Source: Nocardiopsis sp. N85 (GTDB lineage Bacteria > Actinomycetota > Actinomycetes > Streptosporangiales > Streptosporangiaceae). Taken from it: a stretch of 64,000 nt of DNA. Every line of letters starts with the position of its first letter. Positions within the stretch are counted from its first letter, which is position 1. Shown here one piece after another: positions 57,828 to 64,000 of the stretch. The translations under genes were made by a program, and so were the position numbers. The notes beneath the pieces are model-generated. The model had not been told where the DNA came from and did no database searches. It saw nothing but the letters and a program-made list of their open reading frames with translations. The stretch lies in assembly GCF_028882275.1 (NCBI RefSeq), contig NZ_JARBUT010000028.1, positions 1 to 64,000 on the forward strand, read 5' to 3'.

Positions 57828-58568
57828 CTACGGGTTCTCTCCGGATGACGGGGCGCCGTCTCCGGGGAGCCCCGGGGAACGTCGGCCCTGGGCGTGGGCC
57901 AGCGCGCTGGGAGTCCGGCATCCGACGATGGCCGGGGCCTCGCGGACGAGGGTGTCGTCCGTGAGCGCCTCGACCATGAACAGCGCGAAGTCCACGCGAC
58001 GGGTCAGGTTGCTCTCCAGCACCGGGTCGCCGACGTGGCGGCTCCACACGGGCAGACCCTGGCTCTCGCCCTCTTCGAGGTCGCTACCGCGGACGAGGGT
58101 CCACCGTCGGTCGCTGGCGAAGATCCGGCGGCCCGCCTCCAGCTGATCGTCGATCTCGACGGCGCGCACGAGGCGGGCCAGCAGGGTGACGACGCGGACG
58201 GTCGCCCTGAACGTCCGGGAGTACCGGTCCCCGTCGTCCCGGGCGACGTGCCAGCCGCACGAGAAGACCAGACGGGCGTCGGGTTCGGCGTGGTCGAGTA
58301 CCGCCTGCGCCGTGCCCGAGGAGTACTGCCGGACCCCCCAGGGGGCCAGCACGGTCAGCACGCCGTCGCAGCCCGCGACGGCCCGCCGGATCACCTCCCG
58401 GTCGTTCGTGGGCCCGGGAACGACCGTGATCCGATCCGCGAACTCGGCCAGCTTGGGAACACTGCGCTCACGGCAGACGCCCACGACCTCGTATCCGCGG
58501 TCCAGCGCGTGCCGGACCATGTACCGCCCCAACTTGCCCGAAGCCCCGATGACGCAGACCTTCCGCAT
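57828..58568 (-). CDS. NAD(P)H-binding reductase
   Basis: 246 residues. KVCVIGASGKLGRYMVRHAL contains the GASGKLG dinucleotide loop, and GTAQAVLDHAEPDARLVFSC and RWTLVRGSDLEEGESQGLPV match NAD(P)H-binding (PF13460) proteins. Catalytic residues are not obvious. ATG 58568. The gene is divergent from a TetR regulator, with two palindromes between, and probably belongs to its regulon with the DUF418 gene. Confidence 0.87.
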   Translation of the reverse strand: MRKVCVIGASGKLGRYMVRHALDRGYEVVGVCRERSVPKLAEFADRITVVPGPTNDREVIRRAVAGCDGVLTVLAPWGVRQYSSGTAQAVLDHAEPDARLVFSCGWHVARDDGDRYSRTFRATVRVVTLLARLVRAVEIDDQLEAGRRIFASDRRWTLVRGSDLEEGESQGLPVWSRHVGDPVLESNLTRRVDFALFMVEALTDDTLVREAPAIVGCRTPSALAHAQGRRSPGLPGDGAPSSGENP

Positions 58569-58597
58569 CGCCCCGCCCTCCTCACGCCGTCACTTCT

Positions 58598-58635
58598 ACT
58601 TACAACGTAAGTAACGATATACTTACGTGGTAAGT
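58598..58635. promoter_or_regulatory. Tandem TetR operators
   Basis: ACTTACAACGTAAGT (58598-58612) and ACTTACGTGGTAAGT (58621-58635): two palindromes with half-site ACTTAC/GTAAGT, three-base centre, spacing 23 bp centre to centre. Between the divergent TetR and NAD(P)H-binding genes. Excellent candidate for cooperative binding of two repressor dimers. Confidence 0.85.
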
Positions 58636-58661
58636 TTCAGCAAGCCCCGAGGGAGAGGTCC

Positions 58662-59345
58662 ATGGAGGAGCGCGACGCCGAGCGGAACACCGGCCCCCGA
58701 CGGGGGCGCCCCACGCGGGTCCCGCTGAGTCGGCGGCGGGTGGTCACCGAGGCGGTCGCGCTGGCCGACGAGAAGGGCGAGCCCGGGGTCACGATGCGCG
58801 CGGTCGCCGGACGACTGGGCGTCGAGGCGATGTCGCTCTACAACCACGTGGCGAACAGGGGCGACCTTCTCGACGGAATGGTCGACGCGGTGTTCGCCGA
58901 GATCGACCTCCCGGATCCGGCCTCGACCTGGAGAACGGCCGTGCGCGACCGCACCGAATCGGCGCGCGCGACGCTGCGGCGCCATCCGTGGGCGGTCGGC
59001 CTCATGGACTCCCGCAGCAGCCCCGGCCCGGCGACGCTGCGACACCACGACGCCGTCCTGGGAGTCCTGCGGGAGGGAGGGTTCTCCATCGCGGGGGCGG
59101 TGCGGGCCGTGTCGGTGATCGACAGCTACCTCTACGGGTTCGTACTCCAGGAGACGAGCCTGCCCTTCGCGGACCGCGAGGGGCTCGACGAGGTCGCGGG
59201 AGGCATCCTGGGCGCTCTACCGGCAGGCTCCCACCCGTACCTGGCCGAGGTCATCACCGAACAGGCCCTCGGCGAGGACCTCACCGACGGGTTCGCGTTC
59301 GGGCTCACGCTCATCCTCGACGCGCTGCACCCCGACCAGGTCTGA
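58662..59345 (+). CDS. TetR family regulator (with TetR_C-type domain)
   Basis: 227 residues. HTH RRRVVTEAVALADEKGEPGV, TMRAVAGRLGVEAMSLYNHV, then LLDGMVDAVFAEIDLPDP and a C-terminal ligand domain of the tetracycline-repressor type. The ATG 58662 is at a good Shine-Dalgarno (GGGAGAGG). Divergent from the reductase/DUF418 operon, whose promoter contains two matching palindromes. Confidence 0.92.
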   Translation: MEERDAERNTGPRRGRPTRVPLSRRRVVTEAVALADEKGEPGVTMRAVAGRLGVEAMSLYNHVANRGDLLDGMVDAVFAEIDLPDPASTWRTAVRDRTESARATLRRHPWAVGLMDSRSSPGPATLRHHDAVLGVLREGGFSIAGAVRAVSVIDSYLYGFVLQETSLPFADREGLDEVAGGILGALPAGSHPYLAEVITEQALGEDLTDGFAFGLTLILDALHPDQV

Positions 59346-59424
59346 GTCCTCCCTCCGGACCGGGGCCGCGAGGAGGGGAGGGGTCGGCCCGTCGCACGGC
59401 GACGGGCCGACCTCGGAGGGGAAC

Positions 59425-60522
59425 TCACAGAGGGGTTCCGAGCACCTTCTCGGCCTCGGAGACGAGCGCGGACAGGTAATCCCCGGCGCTCTCCCCGGAG
59501 GCCAGCAGTGCGGCCTGCCCCGACCACAGGTTGAGCCGGTCCGCCCGCCCCGACGCCGCGGCCCGCGCCCGGATGGGCAGCATCAGGTTGTTCTGGGCGG
59601 GGTAGGGCGGGACCCGGTCCTCGGCATCGGCCATGCCCCGGACCAGGGCGTTGGCGATCCCCCGGGCCGGACGCCCGGAGAAGAGCCGGGTCAGCACGGT
59701 GGTCCGCGCCCGTTCGGAGGAGAGCGCCTCACGGTGGGCCGGGCTCGCGCCGGACTCCGGGGTCCGGAGGAACCCGGTCCCCACCTGGACACCGTCGGCG
59801 CCCAGTGTCAGGGCGGCGGCGACCCCGCGCCCGTCGGCGATCCCGCCGGCCGCGACCACCGGCACGGACACGGCGTCGCGTACCTGTGGGATCAGGGAGA
59901 ACGTGCCGACGAGCGACTCGCGCACGGGCGCCAGGAAGGATCCCCGGTGTCCGCCCGCGTCGCTCCCGGAGGCCACGATCACGTCGCAGCCCGCCTCCTC
60001 CAGGGCTCGGGCCTCGGCCACCGTCGTGGCGGTGCCGACGATCGGGGCCCCGATGCTCCGGGCTCCCTCGACCAGTCGGCGCGGAGGCGGTCCCATCACC
60101 ACGCTGATCACCGGAGGCCGGGCCGCCAGGACGGCGTCGAGCTGGGCGTCGAAGTCGATCCGCGCGTTGGCCTGGGCCAGGTTCGGCGGGGTGAGACCGA
60201 ACTCGGCGTAGTGAAGGGCCAGACGGTCGGTGTGGGCGGCGAGGGCGGTGGTGTCGGGGACCGGGCGCTCCTCGTCGGGGCGCGGTGTCCACAGATTGAC
60301 GGCGAAGGGCGCGGAGGTGGCGGCCCGGATCGCCTCCACCAGGGGGCCGATGTCCTCCGGGGCCATGGCGTGGACCCCGTAGGAGCCCAGGCCGCCCGCC
60401 TCGGACACGGCCGCGACCAGCGCGACCGTGGACAGCCCTCCGCCGAACGGTCCTTGGACGATGGGGTGGCGCGTCCCCAGGACGTCGGTGAGATCGGCGC
60501 CGGGCCGGCGCGAGGTCCTCAC
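59425..60522 (-). CDS. Nitronate monooxygenase
   Basis: 365 residues of the 2-nitropropane dioxygenase/NMO TIM barrel. VLGTRHPIVQGPFGGGLSTV is the N-terminal FMN site; ASGSDAGGHRGSF contains the catalytic His (GGHRG), and DGVQVGTGFLRTPES the phosphate site. It oxidises nitronates (e.g. propionate 3-nitronate) with O2. The start overlaps the stop of the flavodoxin-like gene by four bases (ATGA), so the two are coupled. Under the control of the divergent TetR gene at 61257, by position. Confidence 0.92.
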   Translation of the reverse strand: MRTSRRPGADLTDVLGTRHPIVQGPFGGGLSTVALVAAVSEAGGLGSYGVHAMAPEDIGPLVEAIRAATSAPFAVNLWTPRPDEERPVPDTTALAAHTDRLALHYAEFGLTPPNLAQANARIDFDAQLDAVLAARPPVISVVMGPPPRRLVEGARSIGAPIVGTATTVAEARALEEAGCDVIVASGSDAGGHRGSFLAPVRESLVGTFSLIPQVRDAVSVPVVAAGGIADGRGVAAALTLGADGVQVGTGFLRTPESGASPAHREALSSERARTTVLTRLFSGRPARGIANALVRGMADAEDRVPPYPAQNNLMLPIRARAAASGRADRLNLWSGQAALLASGESAGDYLSALVSEAEKVLGTPL

Positions 60523-61118
60523 GCCATCACCGCGGCGCGCCCGTGCTCGAACCGCAGCGCCGCCTTCGCGACCTGGGCGCCCAGGTGTTCGGCCGTGCGC
60601 AGATCACTGCCGGCGGGCGCGAGGTCGGGACCCAGGTCGGAGGACGACTGGGCCATGGCCCCGGTGAACCCGCCGAGCCGGTTGAGGTCGTCGCGGTGGC
60701 CCCGGCTGGAGTACTCCCCGCCCGGGAGCAGGCCGAGCGGCACCCAGACCATGCCGTGCTGGGCGGCGAACACCGCGAGCGCACTGAGCACGGTGTCCTT
60801 GTTGCCGTTGGTCCCCGCGGAATTGGTGAACCCGGCGGCGAGCTTGCCCTGCCACCCCCGCCGCTGCCAGATGGAGGACGTGGCCTCGGCGAACGTCTGG
60901 AAGGCGGCGGAGACGCCGCCCATGTAGGTGGGGGTGCCGAAGACGATGGCGTCGGCGGCGTCGAGCGCGGACCACAGACCCTCGTCGAGCACGGTGGCGT
61001 CGTGGAGCGAGGCCCGGACGCCCTCGGTCCCTTCGGCGCCCCGGACGGCCGCCTCGGCCTGGCGGGCGGTATGACCGTAACCGCTGTGGAAGACGACGGA
61101 GACTCGGACATCGGACAC
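60519..61118 (-). CDS. Flavodoxin-like NAD(P)H-dependent oxidoreductase
   Basis: 199 residues of the flavodoxin/WrbA-like fold: VSVVFHSGYGHTARQAEAAV is the FMN phosphate loop, then AIVFGTPTYMGGVSAAFQTF, and TNSAGTNGNKDTVLSALAVF plus LGLLPGGEYSSRGH. Such enzymes reduce quinones or supply reduced flavin. First gene of an operon with nitronate monooxygenase, which needs FMN. ATG 61118. Divergent from TetR at 61257. Confidence 0.9.
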   Translation of the reverse strand: MSDVRVSVVFHSGYGHTARQAEAAVRGAEGTEGVRASLHDATVLDEGLWSALDAADAIVFGTPTYMGGVSAAFQTFAEATSSIWQRRGWQGKLAAGFTNSAGTNGNKDTVLSALAVFAAQHGMVWVPLGLLPGGEYSSRGHRDDLNRLGGFTGAMAQSSSDLGPDLAPAGSDLRTAEHLGAQVAKAALRFEHGRAAVMA

Positions 61119-61170
61119 GGGGTGTCCCCTCTCGCAGATCGGATGGGCCGGGTCGACCCCGGCGGGATCA

Positions 61171-61248
61171 ATATAGACGACCGGTCAACTATTTTGCAAT
61201 GCCCTGGTCGGCGAGGGCCGTCGCCCGGTAGTTGACCGTCCGTATACC
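61171..61248. promoter_or_regulatory. Inverted pair of GACSGGTCAACTA-like sites, probable TetR operators
   Basis: Left site ATAGACGACCGGTCAACTAT (61173-61192) and right site TAGTTGACCGTCCGTATAC (61229-61247) contain the same TAGTTGACC half in opposite orientation. They flank a lower-GC core (ATTTTGCAAT). Located between the flavodoxin-like operon and TetR gene. Confidence 0.65.
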
Positions 61249-61256
61249 CTCGACGC

Positions 61257-61853
61257 ATGGGACGCACCAGCGACGCCAGGGATCGCATCCTCGACTCCTC
61301 CGGCCGACTCATGCGCACTCGCGGGTACACCGCCCTCGGTGTCGCCGAGATCTGCGCCGAGGCGGGCGTGAAGAAGGGCAGCTTCTACCACTTCTTCGAC
61401 TCCAAGCAGGCCCTGACCGTCGAGACGGTGGACGGGCGGTGGACCGAGGAGCGACGTTCGCTGGAGGCGTCCCTCGAAGACGCCGACGGGCCCGTGGACG
61501 GGCTCCGCGCGCTGATCGAATGCCTGATCGGCGTCCAGCGCGCCGACTACGGCGAATCGGGGACGATCCACGGCTGCCTGTACGGCAACCTCGCCGCGGA
61601 GGTGAGCGAACGGGAGCCCGAGGTACGGCGACGGCTGGTCCTCGTGTTCGACGAGCAGGTCGACATGATCGCCGACCTGGTCGCGCGGGCGCGGAGCGCC
61701 GGGCTGATCGGGGGAACGGGGACGGAACACGCCCTGGCCAGGGCACTGGTCGCACAGATCGAGGGCACCGTGCTGCTGGCCCGGGTGCGCAACGACCCCA
61801 CCCTGCTGGACGACGTCTGGCCCAACGCGAAGCGGCTGCTCGGGCTCGGGTGA
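61257..61853 (+). CDS. TetR family regulator of the nitronate operon
   Basis: 198 residues. HTH DARDRILDSSGRLMRTRGYT, ALGVAEICAEAGVKKGSFYH, then a helical domain with TetR-like LQE...LVARARSAGLI. ATG 61257. It is divergent from the flavodoxin-like and nitronate monooxygenase genes. The N-terminal part resembles the subgroup of TetR proteins that sense quinones or disulphides (YxiA/AcrR-like); that is a guess. Confidence 0.92.
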   Translation: MGRTSDARDRILDSSGRLMRTRGYTALGVAEICAEAGVKKGSFYHFFDSKQALTVETVDGRWTEERRSLEASLEDADGPVDGLRALIECLIGVQRADYGESGTIHGCLYGNLAAEVSEREPEVRRRLVLVFDEQVDMIADLVARARSAGLIGGTGTEHALARALVAQIEGTVLLARVRNDPTLLDDVWPNAKRLLGLG

Positions 61854-62076
61854 CGACGGGCGCACGCCTCGGAGGACCGGCCGACCGGAGCGCGCGCCCG
61901 CCACCGTGACGACGCCCCCCGACGTGCTCCGCACCGGGTGCGGCGAGGCACCGGGGAACCGGACCGGCCGCCCTCCACGGAGTTCCGGCGGAGGCCGGGG
62001 AGGCGGACTCCCGCGTCGAGACCCGGATCCCGAACGCCCGCACGCCCGAGGCGGCTCCCGGCCATGCCGCCTCGCC

Positions 62077-62757
62077 TCACCGGGCCGGCGGGCGCTCCTC
62101 CGGGGACGTCGGTGCCAAGGCGACGGCGCCGGGCAGGGCGTCGAACGCGGCGACGACCTCGCGGATCAGCGACTCCCCGTCCCCGGTGCGCTCCGCGGTC
62201 CGGTTCTCCCGGATCCAGTTCTTACTCCCGTAGCGGACCGCGGCGATCGTCATGTCCGAGACCAGGCGCAGCCGCACGTCCCGGCGGCTGTCGACCCCCA
62301 TGACCCGCTCCAGCGCCTCGATGATCCGCACCTGTAGGAGATCGGTGGCGGCGGTGTGATGGGCGCGCAGCGCGGGTGTGCGGGCCGCCAGCCCCCGGGT
62401 GGCCAGGTAGCGCTCGGTCCACTCCCCCGGCATCTCGCGAACGGCCGCGACGTAGCGGTCCCGCAGCTGCTCCAGCGCCGGACCGCCGGGGGCGAGGTCG
62501 TGCAACCGCCGGGCGTAGGCCTCCCAGAGCTCCCCCTCGGCCGCCATGGCGACCTCCTCCTTGGAGGAGTAGTAGCGGAAGAAGGTCCGCACCGACACCC
62601 GCGCGTGCTCGGTCAGCTCGTCGAGGGTGACGTCGTCGTAGCCGCGTTGGAGGAAGAGGCGGAGCGCGGTGTCGGCCAGGACCCTGCGCGTCCTGCGCTT
62701 CTTGCGCTCGCGCAGCGGCAGGTGCTCCTCGCCCTCCGGGGCGGGCCGGGTGGTCAT
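62077..62757 (-). CDS. TetR family regulator of the hemerythrin-like gene
   Basis: 226 residues: ERKKRRTRRVLADTALRLFL, DDVTLDELTEHARVSVRTFF (HTH), then LERVMGVDSRRDVRLRLVSD, helical domain. Start ATG 62757. Divergent from the hemerythrin-like gene; a perfect palindrome TGCCAGTCACTGGCA lies between. Likely an autorepressor that controls it. Confidence 0.9.
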   Translation of the reverse strand: MTTRPAPEGEEHLPLRERKKRRTRRVLADTALRLFLQRGYDDVTLDELTEHARVSVRTFFRYYSSKEEVAMAAEGELWEAYARRLHDLAPGGPALEQLRDRYVAAVREMPGEWTERYLATRGLAARTPALRAHHTAATDLLQVRIIEALERVMGVDSRRDVRLRLVSDMTIAAVRYGSKNWIRENRTAERTGDGESLIREVVAAFDALPGAVALAPTSPEERPPAR

Positions 62758-62820
62758 CGGGCCAGGATAGCGGGCCGAAGGCGGATATCCCCTTGCGTTC
62801 GGACGACCCCCGTGAAAAAG

Positions 62821-62835
62821 TGCCAGTCACTGGCA
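62821..62835. promoter_or_regulatory. Palindrome TGCCAGTCACTGGCA, probable operator
   Basis: Perfect 15-bp palindrome with central C at 62828, 63 bp upstream of the TetR start and 20 bp upstream of the hemerythrin ATG, close to GGAGG. Ideal place to repress the hemerythrin-like gene. Confidence 0.75.
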
Positions 62836-62855
62836 TATTTTGTGGAGGTGTCGTC

Positions 62856-63335
62856 ATGGCGGAAGAGACCGGTGACCACGAGGCGCAGCGGATCGAGGCG
62901 CTGGGAGACCAACTCGTCAAGATCCACGACATGCTGCGCGGACAGCTGAACGACCTGCGCGCGGCCCTGGACTCACCGGACGCGGGAACGGGCGACGGCC
63001 GGTCCGTCCCCTTGGATCACCAGATCCGCAAGCAGTGCCTGTCGTTCTGCGAGTTCCTGCACGGCCACCACACGGCGGAGGACGAGCACGTGCTCCCGGG
63101 CCTGGCGGTGAGCCACCCGGAGCTCGCCCCCGTCCTGGAGCGGCTGACCCGAGAGCACTCGACCATCAGCCGGGCCCTGGACCGCATCCAGGAACTGGCC
63201 TCGGGGCGGGACGTGGGCACGGGTCCGGTGCGCGAGGAGGTGGAACGCCTGGCCGCACAGGTGGAGGCCCACCTCGACCACGAGGAGGCGCAGATCGTCG
63301 AGGCCCTCAACTCCTACGGGCCCGTGACCCTCTGA
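62856..63335 (+). CDS. Hemerythrin-like HHE-domain protein
   Basis: 159 residues. A four-helix bundle with metal-binding His/Glu pattern: EFLHGHHTAEDEHVLPGLAV, TREHSTISRALDRIQELASG and AAQVEAHLDHEEAQIVEALN (H-x(3)-E/D and H-H-E motifs). HHE-domain proteins bind a di-iron centre and respond to O2, NO or redox stress. ATG 62856 follows GGAGGTG. Single-gene unit with a divergent TetR regulator. Confidence 0.92.
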   Translation: MAEETGDHEAQRIEALGDQLVKIHDMLRGQLNDLRAALDSPDAGTGDGRSVPLDHQIRKQCLSFCEFLHGHHTAEDEHVLPGLAVSHPELAPVLERLTREHSTISRALDRIQELASGRDVGTGPVREEVERLAAQVEAHLDHEEAQIVEALNSYGPVTL

Positions 63336-63368
63336 TCCGGGCGGGCCCCACGGCCCGAAGAACGCGAA

Positions 63369-63395
63369 GGGCCGCCGGGAGTCGCCCGGCGGCCC
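63369..63395. terminator. Hairpin terminator after hemerythrin gene
   Basis: Perfect 11-bp stem GGGCCGCCGGG (63369-63379) and CCCGGCGGCCC (63385-63395) with a 5-nt loop, 34 bp after the stop. It also terminates the convergent spermidine-synthase-like gene from the right. Confidence 0.85.
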
Positions 63396-63579
63396 CGGTC
63401 ACGGAGCGGCGGAGACGGCCGGGGGCCCGGCCGGGGAGGACGGGGTCGGCGACCGAGGCGGCTCCCGTACCGCCCGACGATCCCGCCGCGCTTCCCCCGC
63501 CCGGCACCCGTGGGGACCGGGAAGGACGCCCCCACCCCGTGCGCGCGCACCGGGGCGCGCCGGGGCGGGGCGGGAGCGG

Positions 63580-64000
63580 TCACGACACGGCGACGTAGAC
63601 GGTGTTGGACGCGTCGCGCCCCTGGAGCGGGTTGGGGAACTGGACGATCTCGGCTCGGGCCTCGGCGAAGACGTCCGCCAGGAGACGGACGAACTCCTCG
63701 TCCGGCGCGTCGTTGGACCACAGGGCGAAGACGCCGCCCGGCACGAGGAGGTCCTCGGAGAGACGGCGCAGCCCGTCCGCCGTGTACAGACCGGCGTGGG
63801 CGGGGTGGAGCAGGTGACTCGGCGAGTGGTCGATGTCGACGATGAGCGCGTCGAACGGCTCCGCGCCCACCTCCGGGGCCGTGCCCGATCCGGCGCCGAC
63901 CAGGGCGAAGAAGTCACCGTGTTCCAGGCGGCATCGGGGATCGGCGACCAGCGCCGCACCGACGGGGAGCAGTCCTCCGCGATGCCACTCGATGACCTCG
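63580..64000 (-). CDS. Spermidine-synthase-like methyl/aminopropyltransferase, C-terminal part
   Basis: Partial; the gene enters from the right edge. The visible 139 codons read EVIEWHRGGLLPVGAALVAD, RCRLEHGDFFALVGAG, FDALIVDIDHSPSHLLHPAH (motif with conserved Asp-x-D), TADGLRRLSEDLLVPGGVFA and LWSNDAPDEEFVRLLADVFA. This is the C-terminal Rossmann fold of spermidine/spermine synthase-type proteins. In actinomycetes similar proteins are often not polyamine synthases, so the substrate is open. It is convergent with the hemerythrin gene. Confidence 0.85.
   Translation of the reverse strand, partial: EVIEWHRGGLLPVGAALVADPRCRLEHGDFFALVGAGSGTAPEVGAEPFDALIVDIDHSPSHLLHPAHAGLYTADGLRRLSEDLLVPGGVFALWSNDAPDEEFVRLLADVFAEARAEIVQFPNPLQGRDASNTVYVAVS

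Noticed and set aside
1..64000. CRISPR arrays, rRNA genes, insertion sequences with transposase
   Set aside because: None seen: no short regularly spaced repeats, no rRNA sequence, no transposase frames.

Overview
The window is very GC-rich DNA with strong third-position G/C bias and many GTG starts. It has dense TetR/LysR/GntR regulators, a WhiJ-like HTH/DUF397 pair, PASTA-free Ser/Thr kinases, a CYP154/CYP157-like P450 pair and small islands of tRNA-anchored DNA. This is an actinomycete chromosome, most like Nocardiopsis or a close relative in Nocardiopsaceae; the genus is inferred from gene style only.

Layout. 1-3,100: start of prfC, then a TetR regulator divergent from an acyl-CoA dehydrogenase, and an NmrA-like reductase. 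3,240-8,000: DesK/NarL-type two-component system, glutaminase, transmembrane Ser/Thr kinase. 8,200-13,850: CYP154-like and CYP157-like P450 pair, then a copper operon (copZ, a small membrane protein, copA) behind two CsoR-type operators. 13,900-18,800: two GNAT acetyltransferases, an orphan narJ, an AviRa-type rRNA methyltransferase, tRNA-Asp, an S4 RNA-binding protein. 18,800-23,050: a decayed phosphotransferase, a DUF2306 membrane protein, a hydrolase, a nucleotidyltransferase, a GntR regulator.

23,290-30,940 is the accessory region. A 66-bp perfect direct repeat containing the 3' part of tRNA-Phe brackets about 7.4 kb. Each copy is preceded by an integrase C-terminus remnant and the same hairpin terminator. 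Inside are a lipoprotein, a WhiJ-like HTH/DUF397 pair, a translationally coupled run of small genes (the last one frameshifted), and a compact RiPP locus: a 52-residue lasso-like precursor, an asparagine-synthetase-type macrolactam cyclase and a GNAT acetyltransferase. This resembles the acetylated lasso peptide albusnodin system, but no leader peptidase or RRE gene is visible. The right end holds a broken peptidoglycan-binding lysin gene and a truncated tyrosine integrase next to an intact tRNA-Glu/Asp/Phe cluster.

31,300-48,000 is ordinary chromosome: metallophosphoesterase, zincin, MFS and EamA transporters, PspC, several TetR/LysR regulators, a secreted lamin-tail-like protein, a glycerate kinase with its CdaR-type regulator, a PLP-dependent deaminase, and DUF-family genes. 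48,100-64,000 is rich in one-regulator/one-target modules: alditol oxidase, an NmrA reductase, LysR/MFS, TetR/MMPL exporter, TetR with reductase and DUF418, TetR with flavodoxin-like reductase and nitronate monooxygenase, TetR with hemerythrin-like protein. It ends in a partial spermidine-synthase-like gene. In several of these modules, clear palindromes lie between the divergent genes and are the probable operators.
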